This document shows, piece by piece, positions 25,481-39,465 of a stretch of DNA of 64,000 nucleotides. Each line of letters begins with the position of its first letter. Position 1 is the stretch's first letter. Made by a program: the position numbers and the translations under genes. Source of the DNA: Ophthalmolycus amberensis (Eukaryota > Chordata > Actinopteri > Perciformes > Zoarcidae); assembly GCA_024529925.1 (NCBI GenBank), contig JAFEUB010000968.1:1641501-1705500 (forward strand), read 5' to 3'. The notes under the pieces were generated by a model. It searched no databases and was not told the origin of the DNA. It saw only the letters and a list, made by a program, of their open reading frames with translations.

Positions 25481-28400
25481 GTTTAATGTTTATGCATGTT
25501 CGGGGAGGATTAGTTCACAAGCAGAATCCTCGATGCTGCGAAGACTCTTTGAGGTCTCAAACAAAGAACAGAGCCTTCTCCACCAAATGATCAATTCCTT
25601 GATGTAAGTCTGATTGAACAAGTTAAAAGCTGCCATTTTCTAAGAAAAACACTTGCGAGAAGCATTACTGTACTAACCATACGGTGCAGTATGACTCACG
25701 CTTGAGCATTAGTTTAAATTTAATTTTCATTCACTAAAAACACTATTTATTCTGCCCAGTGTTCAAGCAGCGTCCTTTGTACCGAACAGCCTGGCCAGTG
25801 TGAGAACCTTGCTTCAGCTCTTTTTTCAGTTTTTTTTCACAAGGTAGCCTTGAACATGATTAGTGTTTTAAACACTAGAGGAATGGATGAGTTCATGGCT
25901 CCCAAACGAGTGCTGCAGGAATGAGTCCTAAAAGCAGGAAATGAGTCTTGAGGTTCCCTCGTCTCGAAGTCAATGGGTTTTTTTGAACGGGTTTTTTGGT
26001 TAGATGCCTGAAATGAGGTCTGTGGTTATAGCACAAGCTGAAGAGATTTCAATATGTTGTCCTCTGATATCAAATATGTGAGTAGATATCCCTCTCGTGA
26101 GTTTTGAAGGTTGCTAACAAGTGGCTAAATTGGATTATAAAATGTCATCAGGCCGACTAGTCCGCCGTCACCGCCTCGTTGTGTATAATCACACTCCGAA
26201 AACCGTGCGGTATGTTTATAGTCCAACATTTACTTTTTACTTCTGCTGATTGCATATTTGTGAAGAAGTATCATAAACTTGTGTTTGCCACAGAGCTAAT
26301 TAATTCTCTGCAAAAAGCCAATGGAAAAATCCCATTGGCTTTTTGTCGAGGGAACCAGTGTGATGCTAACTTCAGGGGTTGGCCTACACAATTTACGTCA
26401 TCCCTGCAGCACTCTATGATCTACTTATTCATTCTATTAGCCGGCTACATTTCACTTCAACGTTTACACACCCTCGGGTCAGTCGAAAGTTCACTTTTTT
26501 TTATGTCAGATCGATACGCTGTGCAACGGCATGTCTCTAAAACAAATGAAACAGACCTGATCTTCAGAGTTAGAGTTCACTCCTCAATATATAGAAAGAA
26601 AACAATCGTACCTCCTTGCCAGTAGATACAATTGTCTCTTTTAACCTAGGGACATACGTAAGTCAGCAGTTTAGCGGGCAAACATCGTGATGACCCACCT
26701 GCAGCTCTCCCAGCTAATACTATCTTTACCAGGTTGATACACACTTTATCACTCACCACCCCCACAGACACCATCTGTCCCGACACACATAAACACACAT
26801 ACATTCATCCAAAGACAAGCAGTCCCTGCATCGCTTTGGTCTGAAATTAAAGCTTAATCACAGTGCTTCAAAGGAGCGAAAAAAAAATCAGTCTGGATTT
26901 TTATCGTAATTAGAAACATTTAATCTCTTTCCTGTTCACCACCCGGTGCTCGTGTCTCTGGTTTTGTTTGCTTCTCTGTGTCCTACAACAAGCCAATCGC
27001 TTGCATCATGGCCTTGCCCACGGTCTAGGTGGACAGCCAGGGGCCCCCAGGATGCGTTGTGTGTTAAAGTGCCACTTAGCCCCGGCATGGTGCCGCTTCC
27101 CCTGGCTGTGTGTGCTCCATCCACCTTGCAATCAGTTTTGCTTGTCCAGACTGTGAGCGCAGGTGGTCCATACAAAGCTCTTCATCAGGAGACAAGATGG
27201 AACCCCAACTCCTGAAAATGGCCAATGCCATGGCCAGGATGGGTTTGTGTGTGTGCCCAGAGAATAGCAACAGTCATTTCAATTCGTGGCATAATAATGC
27301 AGTCGTCTGTGGTGGAGAACAGCTTCTGTGTCGTGTGATGAGGCCTTTTTTTAAATTTGCTTTGGCTGTATTTTGTGCATCTGAAATTCTGGTATTTCAG
27401 TATTTAGAAAATATTCTACCGCCATCCTTTGTCCTCTGAAAGATGAAAAATACCCACACTCCTTTGTGCACTGAGAATGGGCCTCTCAAAGGAATTCATT
27501 CTCAAGCGGTACATACAAGTGTTATGAGAGCGCTTGTTGGAGCAGCGATGCAGAGTCTGCCTTTTTTTCCATAGGGAGAAAATATCTATAACGCCTTTGT
27601 GTCAATCGGTTGTGAATATGTTAACAAAATCAAACAATAACTAAAAACCCAACAATGCAAAATAAAAAACCTGTTCTGGGAAACTTGTCCACTAACAGAG
27701 CTGAACAGGTATAGCCATAAGCAATCCTTATAAGGGTGTAGATTATGCTCAAATCTCACAAACACCTCCAACTAGTCATTTAAACAAGCAATTTACATAA
27801 CACATAAAAATGTTCTTGCATGAGCCATTTTTCACTTAAATTTGAGGATTTTAATGTGGATAATTTATAACGAAACATCAAATTTCCATTGCTTATTCGG
27901 CATTAAAATAAATGTTCGGGCTATGTATATGCCCATTTATCAACTCCTGATTGTGTGATCCCACCATTCCCATATAAATATAGTATTTTATTCTGCCCCT
28001 ACCCTACAGACCAGTGCAATGGCCATCAATAACTCCCAGCAGATTTATGTATTTAGAAGTTATTTGAACCACTTTGCAGATTATGGATTTCATGTCAAAG
28101 AGTGGTTCGTGTATTACTCACCTGTGGTAAAGGTGAACTGCAGCCCGGCCCAAAACTCTGGAGTCCAAGAGGAACAAATGGAGAACAGGGAGGATGAAAA
28201 ATGACTCTATGAAAAGAGTAAAAAGTACGACCTAAATAATTGATGAAACTGGGACAAAAAGAAAGGCAATCGCAGGTAATCAACAGGTAGTGATTCGACG
28301 CGCTAATTCAAATGCAAATATCAGCGCCAGATGTCACGGCTCAGCGCGTGTGCCCAGGAACCGAGGACTAAATAACCCGAGTGAGAGAGAGAAGACGTAA

Positions 28401-29219
28401 AAAATATGGCATTGGAAAAAAACAAGTGGTCTGACCACCAGGGTAATTAGTCAAACAGACCTTTCTCCTCATCAAAAAGGGCCAGCGGCCATGACTCCGC
28501 TGCCATATTATCAGCATCCCCTTTGTCCTCGGAGGTAAACAAGCAAACTAAGGCCAGACAACATTCAAACTAAACTCCAGAAATCCCTGCCTCTAATGGA
28601 TGGAGAGCCAGAGGGCAGCGTTTCTCTATCGGGTGTATGCGAGTCGGGAAATTAACAACAAATCAAATGCATAAAATGACTGCTGTGGTGACAGTGCTTT
28701 GTGTTTTACAGTCTGTGTGGCTCTGGCGTCCTCCTCAGAGATTTTAACATTTTCCACAAATTGATCTAAAGAGAGGAGATATGCTAAGTCCATGTTACTG
28801 TGAATCTGGTTCGATTCCCCGTCAAAGGACCGGTTCGGTATCAGCGGCCTCGAGTAAAAATCGAGGCACAGAAGGCGTTTGCTTCAACGTCACATCCTTT
28901 TGAGGCTTTCTTGATGTCGACCCTTCCTCCTGTTTAACCTCAACGAATGTACACTCTTTAGGTGACATTTTCTCATTGACAGATGGCATTTGAGGTGGAA
29001 ATCACACAAGAGGGTCTCTGAAATGTTTGACTTTGATTAAGTACCTAGACGGAGTGATTCAAGAATATCTTTCCTTTTAGATATGATATCCTATAACCTG
29101 TAACATAACATTCACTCTGCTTACTTCTTCTTGCAGAGAGATGAGAATATGGATCCTACTCAGGTGGAAACCTCTGGTTCTGTAAAGTCAAGCCAATACT
29201 GAAGCGCCTTAAACTTGCA
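25481..29219. other. Noncoding interval with hairpin and candidate conserved blocks
   Basis: Holds a perfect 14-bp inverted repeat (26311-26345), a short ATG frame at 28019-28204 preceded by a TATAAATA word and a pyrimidine-CAG acceptor-like site, and a stretch at about 28420-28600 that looks like an enhancer. None is strong enough to call a gene. Confidence 0.45.
26311..26345. other. Perfect 14-bp inverted repeat (hairpin)
   Basis: The left arm CAAAAAGCCAATGG (26311-26324) is exactly complementary to the right arm CCATTGGCTTTTTG (26332-26345), with a 7-base loop. Each arm contains a CCAAT/ATTGG word. It may be a structural part of an unclassified repeat, a cruciform-prone site or chance. 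The sequence itself proves only the symmetry. Confidence 0.85.
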
Positions 29220-29695
29220 TTACTTCTAATAGCCAGCAGGGGGCGACTCCTCTGGTTGCAAAAAAAAAAGAAGTCTGATAGTTTCAACTCTTATTCTATA
29301 CAGCATGATGTTCTTTTCGTAAATTATGGTCCTATTTAGAGTGAAATAGTTTATAAAGCAGGGTATGCTTTGGGGGCGTGGCTACCTTGTGATTGACAGG
29401 TCACTAACACAATGTTGTCCGGTCTGGGTCTCCGTGTTTTTGTCTGATGTATTCACAGTGTGTTTTCAGTTCGTGAAAAATGAATATGCACATTTTGTTT
29501 GCCTAAAAAATGTCTTATTCTGCGTTCAGTTTTACTTAGCTCCACCCTCTTTCGTCAGTTCTGGTTCCAAACAACCAAGATGGCGACGGCCAAAGTGCTG
29601 AACTCGAGGCTTCAAAACAGCAGTCCACAAACCGATGCGTGAAGTCAGGGTGACTACGTCCACTTACATACAGTCTAAGAAGATACTCTCATAGC
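29220..29695. repeat. Unclassified interspersed repeat (GGGGGCGACTCC type)
   Basis: The motif order GCCAGCAGGGGGCGACTCCT, CTGGTTGCAAAAAAA, GGGGGCGTGGCTACCTTGTG, ATTGACAGGTC, AAGATGGCGACGGCC and finally CTACGTCCACTTACATACAG TCTA matches a repeat I know as frequent in percomorph fish sequence. It has no intact coding frame. I cannot say whether it is a SINE or a non-autonomous DNA element. Confidence 0.5.
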
Positions 29696-30444
<749 letters not shown>

Positions 30445-30491
30445 ACCCAAAGAATTTCCCCAAACACAAAAAGCCATTCATTGTCAAAATG

Positions 30492-30560
30492 ATTAAAGGA
30501 ATAGTTTGGGATATATGCTAGTTTGCTTTATTTCCAAGTAGTTAGATTACATTATTACCT
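30492..30560 (+). repeat. Short fragment of the TTTGACATTTTGGG-type repeat
   Basis: TTAAAGGAATAGTTTGGGAT, ATATGCTAGTTTGCTTTATT and AGTTAGATTA align in order with the terminal block of the repeat at 8398-8530, in the opposite orientation. The copy has lost several bases and is only about 70 bases long. Confidence 0.5.
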
Positions 30561-30618
30561 TTATTTAGAATCTTGGAAACATGAAAAATATTACAATATT
30601 AATGAAAAAGTAGTATGA

Positions 30619-30640
30619 ATATATATATATATATATATAT
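30619..30640. repeat. (AT)n microsatellite
   Basis: Eleven AT units, uninterrupted. Confidence 0.9.
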
Positions 30641-33600
30641 GTATCACATTTCCAGTCAACAGTTTGCAATATATTGCAGTATTACCAAAACATTGAAGGA
30701 CCATAGTTGTGGTGGTTTGGCATGTTTTAAACGACAAATACAATGTACTTTACATCATATATAACACGTTTACAAGCCTTGTTCTTGTGTTTTGTCTCTT
30801 TGGATGTATTTTTTCATTCTGTGGAAATGAAAAGAAAAACAAGTTAAGTACACAGGATTTGTATTTTGGGAAAACTTGCAAAAACACTGGTTTTGCTCAC
30901 CATAACTCCATTCCTCAACTATTTGCATTCTTCCTTAAGCCCATGGAGGCCAAAGACAAGTTCAGCAACGTGTTAAGGCTGTTTGGCAACCAGGGGACCA
31001 AACCTGAGACCCCATCTCCATAAATTACCCGGATGACGAGATACTTAAGCATGCTTGTTAAAATTGTAAATTAATTAGAATTGTGGAAGGGTAGATGGGC
31101 TGATGGGTGTGGAGAGGGGATGGCGTACGAACAGTAGGTGAGGAACACAAAGAAAAGGAGCTGGTAGTAGGATGGGGATGACAGTGGTTGGTTGGTTACA
31201 CCGATACGCCCACGTGGATCTGTCCAGGGGATTGGGATCAGATACTTCATTTGAGCAAAGCCACGCTACATCAAAGACATTCAAATGAAGTAGTCTTCTA
31301 TTGCAAATTAAGCTCCAGGGGTATTGTGTGTGTGTACATCTGTGTGAGTTTGTGTTTGTGCTTGAGAGGGTTGAGAAAGTGACAAAGGAGGAAGAGGAGA
31401 AATCAAGGGATGAAGAGGTTGTGAAAGAAAGGCGTGTAGGCCCAAGCTCTTTATCCATATGAAAGAGACATCTGAAAGAAAGTGTGCACTCTCCATGTCT
31501 GTGCACAAGTCGCTGTAATCTATATGATATTGAGTAACAGGAAGCGATCCGTGCCTGGTTTGAGGAAATATAGCACTTTCATGGTGAATTCTCGGGAGAA
31601 AACGTGAATATGCTTTGAGATGGTGCCATTCTCTAACCTTTTAGCAACACGTATCCTCTCATTGCCGGCCACATCCCCTTGACCATGCATTTCTAACCAC
31701 ATGTCAGCACAGCAACATACACCATGAAGCGTATACGCGTGACTTTAAAGTCTTCTTGCCGACGCGATCGGATCGTCTAATTCAGGGTGTGTATTTAATG
31801 TTGAGGAGGTGGGATTGGGAGCAGCCTTTTGTGGCAAAGTAATCCCCACGTTCCTGCCACCGCCGCCTCCATAACAGATCAATAAGCTTTTAATTGATCA
31901 GCTCTGACTCATGCAAGAAGCCACTCCTAAGGTTTTTTTTTACACAGCGAGCATGGAGGAAGGCTGTAAACTCGAGTGTAGCGAGCGTTAAAGCTATTCA
32001 TAAACTTTTATGTGCAACAGGGAGAAAATCTTGACATAAAAGGAAGAAATGGGTTTTACCCAGAACAGTGCCGATGACGGTCAGTTGTGGAGGCTGTTTT
32101 TTTTATTGGGATATTACAACTGTCTCATCCTGGCAAATAGGCTGTTTCATTATTCAGCACATTGTTCAATGGCCCCTCTGTATATTATCATATCCAAGGG
32201 AGGCCTCACGCATGGGGTAGTCTGCTATATGGTGCTTTAACATTTTTTGCTGAGTGTGTGATGAATAATGTACTTTTACTTTTTCCCCCATCTCTAAATT
32301 CAAAGCAAAATGTCCACTAAATGGGTCAGTATTCAGTGTTTACGGGCTACGTGGCAGAGAGAGAGAAGCTTAAATTCTTTTTTGAAAAGAAATGTTTATT
32401 TCCTGCCAAAGATTAAGAAGAAATACGTAACTACTACGAGGTGTGTTTTGACTGGCACCCTTCTTGGCTAATGCGCTCTAATCCCGTGGAAACAGCGTCT
32501 CCGTGTCACATGTGACAAACGTCCGGCCAAAACTTCCCGGCGTCGCGATATCTCACGCAGGTAATACCATCCCGTCACAGCTTTGCACCTTCAAAGCACC
32601 ACCTTTATCTTGTTTCGCCAGAGACAATCGCAGGATTTCAAAAGGAGCTGCTGGGACATTTACAGTACACGCACACACACACACACTACACACTACACAC
32701 ACACACACATGGTAAATCCTTATATTTCCTGTCCAGGAAGTTAGAGAGGATTTTTTAGGTGCTGGAGGAGTGCACCTCGGTGGTTTGGACCTGTAGATAA
32801 ACCAGCCAAGGAACTAATCTTTTAGTAATTTACACAAAACCCTTTTACCGCCGTCGAGCATCTCCCGGCACGATTAGCAAAAGGATTTATTTTTATATTC
32901 ACCAGGATGGGAATTAATATTTAAGTCCCCCTTGTACCAGCATTGTGTCATTTCGGAGCAGATAAGTGTACGGATGTGTCTGTGAGATTTCTCTCTCCTT
33001 CCTCGTGGCGCGATGGAGGTAATCTTCCTCCGTCTCCAGTTTAGACGCGTGAATTTGTTTTGCCACTGCTCTAATGAAAAGTCTCCTTTTATTTTAAAAG
33101 AAGCATCAGGATATGGAAGTGTCGTGAACATTTTAATGATCTGTAGGCAGCATTTCCCTGCCTCAGCAGCTTTTTAGTCATGCATTGAAGGTAAACATGA
33201 GCTGCATTCAAAATGTTGATTCGATGGAAGGTCACACCTGGGCGAGACTATACCTGTGTTTACCCAGACAGCACCTCTGAAGTGTTCTCTCTCTCTCTCT
33301 CTTTGTGTCGCTCTTCTCCGTGGTGGATTGACTTCTCATTGATTGGCGGTGCATCCCCAAGACTGGAGACTTGCAGGTCTTTAAAAAGGCATCTGCTTTG
33401 TGTCGTAAAAAAAGAGAGAAACCCCCAAAGATGCGGCAAAATGCAGAGATGGATATTGGCCTCAGGCCTGGTGCTTTTGTGTAACTGTTGCCGATTGTTA
33501 TGGTGTGTATGTTTGCACATGTATGGGTGACTAAAAGTAAGTGTGTGTGTGTGTGTGTCTAACTAGATTTGTAGTTGCACTTTAGGCCTCCAGAGAGAAT

Positions 33601-34799
33601 AACATTACACAGTTTATTCAACAGTGTTCTCCATATAGCCGCAAGAGGAGCCACTTTTTTATTTCTTTGCCTGGAGTGGTTGTTTTGACTGTTTTGGCCG
33701 TTATTGTGATCGGTTCGTTCAACATTACACTCACCAATGTAAATGCTGAAACATGGTTAAATAGGGAAATTGCTACGGTGACTGTGAATCCACGTGAAAA
33801 TTGCTGTGACGGCAGCACTAACTCCGACCGACATTTGACGGTCATTGTCCTCAAAAGCAGCCGTATGTCGGTCAGCAGCAGCTTCCTGTCTTCATCGGGC
33901 TTCAGCACATCAGAAATGTATTGGACAAAGAAGGAAATAGCATCATTTATAAATATTTATTACAGTAACAGGTAGTAACAGGTTCTCTACATAAAGACAA
34001 CAGGAGATTTGTGAGATTTGAACGACTTAACTAAAAACAAAAGGACAACGTTTTAACCGGAAACTTAATCAGGAAACTATTATGGATGTTTACAACAGAA
34101 AGTTTGGCTATTTTTTGCTGTTGTCTTCCTTTCCAAAGACATTCGGCTCATCTGCATTAAGATTTGTTCCGAGGTCTCAGCATTTGACGATGTTGCTGTT
34201 ATTGATAGCAATGACATAAATACATTTAGTATAAATAGGGATTATTAGCAGGATTGCAATTTAAAAATTGTTGCATTGCATTATGGGTATTGTGGGATGC
34301 AGGATTTTGAAGCTTGACTCAAACTCTTGAATCAAAGTCTGCCACCATTACTGTAATTTTGACCATTGCTTTTTGACTGCTTATCTCCCCCAGTTTTATG
34401 GCAGTGCAATACAAAATCTCTGGCAGACCACTTTAAGTTGTAATAAAGCAGAATTACCCTGCAACCTGCGAATGGCACAAGGGGACATAAAGGAGTCTGC
34501 GCCGAGCTTTTGTTGCCCGTGATTCGAGTCGAATCTCATACTGTGCTCCTCCACGCCAAGGGCAACTCATGAAGTGCTCTAAAATAATAAAGACATTTAA
34601 AGTAGGCTGTTAAAGTCAATGTCGCTTCAGATTAACATGTGCGCCTGTGTGTGCCTGTGTGCGTTTGAAGTAGATATGACGCTTCATTTATTAAACACAG
34701 TCACAGTTACACTGTTAGCTGAGCTGGTGAAGTTACATACAGATGCGCACAAAAAAAGCAATCGAACTTTGTATTATTTTCGGGGGGGAAAAAATGCCT
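30641..34799. other. Noncoding interval, no confident gene
   Basis: Contains a possible 27-codon terminal-exon-like segment at about 30942-31023, short CA and GT microsatellites (about 32672-32709 and 33541-33557), and a stretch at 31850-31925 that looks like a conserved regulatory element. Other frames are short or use non-ATG starts. Confidence 0.45.
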
Positions 34800-35107
34800 G
34801 TTTTATACTTTTTTTAAGCTTTATTTATTGAGGGAGGTTTACACTGAGAGGAAGCCTCTCTTTTGCAGGAATGCCCTGATCACATTCACACAATTACACA
34901 TTCAGAAGTGCTCAATACACACAAGTCTGACCTGCTGGCCACTGAGCAGCTCCACCGGAGCAGTCGGGGTTGAGAGCCCTGCTCAAGGGCTCCTCTGTGG
35001 TAGTAACCAAGAAGGGGGCAAGTGCTGCTTTTTCACTTCCCCCGCCCGTCTTGGGATTGAACCACTTGCTTCTCTAACTATGAGACCATAACGGCCTACC
35101 CGCCTGG
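34800..35107 (-). mobile_element. tRNA-derived SINE, probably V-SINE-like
   Basis: On the minus strand the head reads GGTAGGCCGTTATGGTCTCA, then TAGTTAGAGAAGC and GGTTCAATCCC, which resembles a decayed RNA polymerase III B box (GGTTCRAATCC). The body has AGGAGCCCTTGAGCAGGGCT and a CCCCGACTGCTCCGG block, the type of conserved central domain found in fish SINEs. The 3' end reads CAATAAATAAAGC and then an A-rich stretch. SINEs are noncoding and move using LINE enzymes. The class rests on remembered motifs, and the exact family is not certain. Confidence 0.6.
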
Positions 35108-37638
35108 ATGTATCGCATCCACTTCCCTATCACCAAATCTGTAATTCGTCATCCATCATTTTTGTTGTTGTTTAGTCCCTTCATTTCTCGCTTTCGGGTT
35201 TTGATACAGTGAATTAGAATCGAATTGAATTGCCTGAAACTGAGGGATAAAGGTGCAAAAAAGCACAAGGAGAGGTTTCCACTCAAAAGGTATAGCACTA
35301 CCCCACCAGGGGCAGATTGTTCTATGCGGTAGCCCAAGCAGAGAGGTGCTTTAGTTCGACACAAGTGCTGCAATAAGTCTGTCAAGACTATTAGCAGTCA
35401 TCGTCACAGCAGCAGATCTGTCTCCTCTCTCGCAGTTTTTTTTTGACCCACCTCACTCTCTCTATATGTTGCTCTTCCTAGTTCACCTTGCCTTTCTTCA
35501 GTTGCAATCCTTTTTTTTGACCACACTATGTTCCACGGTGCTGAAAATGTGTAGAATGACACCTTCTCTTTAGCTTCCTACGTCTCCTTTGTCTAACACT
35601 TTCACTGCTATCTCCTTCTCGTGCCCTTAAATTCCTTCCTTCACGGCGATTCCTGATATATGGATCCATTCTGATTACAAATGGGGATGTGCCGCTTTGT
35701 CTCGAACAAATCATCGCACTCTCTTGACGGAGTGACATGGAGGGTGGAGATAAACACGTCCACCAGTGCATGCAGTACATGAACATACAAATGTAGTGCG
35801 TTTCCAGGCAGTCACATGTATCTGCATGTGGAAAGGTGTGCGAGCGAAGTGTGTGACTGGTTTTGTATCTATCATGTAACTGAGCTCGAGGAAGACAGTG
35901 ACGGCGAATGTGCATTTATCTCTACAGAGATGCGAGGAAAGCAACAGTAGGAATCCACATCTGGCGGAGGCAGTTACACACTCCCACGGGTGCAACGTAA
36001 CGCGACGTAGAAAAAGATAGTGAAGTAAAATGGGGCAATAAAAAGAGTGTAAGAACAGGCAGATGGCGGCGCGGTGGGTGAGTGTTGATTACTTTTCCAT
36101 AAGTCTTTTTGTCTGATTTCCATCGACAAGAAAACGGCCTTTAAGTGGATTTCAGGACGACAGGTCTTGTGAGTGCAGGATATAAATCAGAAAAAGAAGA
36201 GACTTTGACAAAAGATGATGCACATATGAATGGAGAAAGACCTTTTAAAATAGCTAAAGCACTCGGAGAGAGTGAGAGACAATAATTCCATTGGTTTGAC
36301 AAAGTGCATCTTAGGTGCTATCTGTGGCATTTTTGCAGGTAAATTGCATGCCCGTTGCTGTCAAGACCATTTGTAGCTTTTATTTCATTGGTATGTGAGT
36401 ATATTCGAGCCGGCAAACAATACAATTGTCTTATATTTGGTCAGAATAATTTGAAAAAGAGCATCACGTCCAAACTCAAAGGGCTATTTTATGCTTTTTT
36501 TTTTAACAGTGGAATTTGTTTTTCCAGAGAATCACTGACATTTTCGGCTCTGTGTTTTTCTGGAGTAACGCCATCTTCTCACAGTTTGATTGAATTGACA
36601 TATAAAATCTATGCTGATACCACAAAAAATACGGTAATGGCATGCAGATGTCAAAGCATGCATTACTCGACATTACCCAACAGGTCAGCTCTAAATAGCA
36701 TTTAGCGTCTTCCAACTCCTTGTTTTTCGATCACACTTCACTGTTTTGTTTCACTGCTTGTTTCAAGCAGCAGGGAGCTTCATCAAAAAAAAACGAAATC
36801 TCTGATGAACCCACTACCCAGCATGCAACAGACAAAGCCAAACGAGCAAGTTAGTTTCTGCAGGACTTGGTGGAGACCAAAACAGAGCTGAAAGGAGAAC
36901 AAAGGCACCACCACTCCAAATAAATGACGGATGTGTAGATAAGCAACTGTCACTCGCATTTTCTCCATCTCAACTTTACAAGATGGTAATATGTCTGTTG
37001 AGGTTTACAGCTTGTTCTACTGGCCTCAAGTAACCAACAAAAATATTACTTTGCAAGTGTATAACGTAATGTGTTATTTATCATTTATCTATCCAAAGAA
37101 TGTTAAAACATAAATAACCCACTGTTGCAGCTGACTGCTCGTAGCATTAGTAGTGTGTGGGCACCACAGCCCTCTGCCTCACATGCAGTGGCTGCAGCAC
37201 AGTAAATGGGCCCTCGCTGTGCCTGTGCTTGTTGCGCGTCCCAATTTTGACCAAAACAAAAAAAAGCCCAATCAAACCCCTGCCCCCTCTCTTCCAAAGG
37301 TCACAAGCCCTTTAATGGGGGAACCCCCTATACAGCCAGCAGCGGGGCGATGAGGGAAAGTAAATTACAGCGAGACGGCTTCCTGCCTTTCCCTCTGCTG
37401 TACCAGCTGTATTCAGCAGCTTCTCAGGAGGATATAACCATCGAGGAACCAAGCCTTGCACGTGAGTCATACCCCCCCCCCCCCCGGTCCTCTTTTTTTA
37501 TTTTCATTTTTTTATTTGCTTTTCATCTAATCCAACATTAGTGGAAAAAAGAAGAGTAAGTGGAGAAGAGAATGTGTAAGTAAGGCACAGAGGTCGGCAC
37601 GGGGTAGATTTTGAGAAGGTGGCATTGACAAATGAGTG

Positions 37639-37639
<1 letters not shown>
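35108..37639. other. Noncoding interval, no gene seen
   Basis: Includes a C14 run (37472-37485). Frames up to 129 codons overlap on both strands and show no domain. Confidence 0.5.

Positions 37640-37709
<70 letters not shown>
37640..37709. repeat. (TC)n microsatellite, about 35 units
   Basis: About 70 uninterrupted bases of CT dinucleotide on the plus strand, polypurine on the minus strand. Confidence 0.95.
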
Positions 37710-37711
<2 letters not shown>

Positions 37712-39065
37712 ACCGCAGTGCTCACATGTAACAGTGTATATGTGTGGGCGGGTATCAGGGTGATGGCTGCGTATATCTGTGTTTTAAGAACAGAACTTTA
37801 CCAGGTCCTGTTGTATATTTGATGTGCTTTAAGATAATGTAAAAAAAATCTAAATTAAATGCACCAAAGTTTACGGTTATAGAATTTAAAAAAAGAGTGA
37901 TTAGGCAACAATGAAAGTAGTTTTAAGACTTCAACTATTTGCTTTGAATTCAACAACGTGAATAAAGCTATTGACGTCAACGGACTCTTGTAATCTTCAG
38001 ATGAGGATGATCTATACGTTTCTTCTCACACTGTGTGCTCTCGTGGGCATTGCACAGATTCTTGTTCTGTGCATCCTCCAATGCGATTGATCCGCTCGCT
38101 TCCCGTATAAGCCCCGGTCCCAATACAGTGTGGAAGACTTCATCGGCAGGAATCTAATTACTGCAAATGCTGCTTTATTTACTTTTTTTGCGGCCAATCG
38201 CCTGGCGATCCTTTGTGCTTTTTGAGGTTATTTGTCTCCAATATTTGTGAAATATATTCATGGCTCTCGGTCATTAACTCGGGCTAAATGCAGCCTAATA
38301 GCTTGCCAAGAGACTTCCCTCTTATTTTGGGGATAATTAAGGAGGCAGTTTTGTGTTGCTCAGCATCTTAAGTTTCCCTAAAATTCAAAAGTAGCATAAA
38401 TTAGGAAAATTAGTGTTTGAACAGTCTCTCGTGCTCATTAAAGAACGGAGAAAAGTCTTAACCTGGTCATCGATTTGTGTATTGAGCCAAGTGTATAGCA
38501 ATTTCATTAGTTGGAACAAATACAGCAGCACAATGAGAACAGGTCCAATCAGTCAGGCAGCTTTCAGAATCACTTTTACTGTGCACTGCGGTGCATTACA
38601 GCAAAGAAGAAGAAGACATTTTAACTCATAGAATGAGCTTTCTGCACCTCTGAGCTGAACATGTGTTCTATTTGTGTCTCTGTGTGTCTGCACAAGTGTT
38701 AAATACACCAACTACATCAGCAGACCATTTCCTGCCTCTGTATCTCCCGGTAACCCTCCCCACCCTCCTGTCACAAGATTGGACCGCACAAGCCTCACCC
38801 AAAGCGCTCGCCTGGTGTCACTCGTTTTCTCTTCCTCTCTCTGTATCTTCTCTTTTTTTTTTCTTGTTTGCTTTGTTTGTGTCCCTTTCCTCTCTTCGTC
38901 CTCTTTTCCAATAAGAACAATAGGTTATGGAACGCATTTTCCTGCAGCATTACTCACAGGCACCAGCCGCCACATGCCATCAGGCTCAGCCCAGGGAGAG
39001 GAGAGGGGCATGTGACTGCGGCTGCACCGCATAGCTTGTCTGCCATCTAGTGGTTAGAAGACAGA

Positions 39066-39072
<7 letters not shown>
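37710..39072. other. Noncoding interval, no gene seen
   Basis: Unique-looking sequence, with a CT-rich stretch near 38820-38910. A GCCATCTAGTGGTTAGAAG word at about 39042 resembles the end of a known fish repeat but is too short to assign. Confidence 0.5.

Positions 39073-39465
<393 letters not shown>

Noticed and set aside
33667..33975. 102-codon frame with a signal-peptide-like hydrophobic start
   Set aside because: The first codon is TTG, not ATG. An overlapping frame on the other strand is equally long, and no domain or splice evidence exists.
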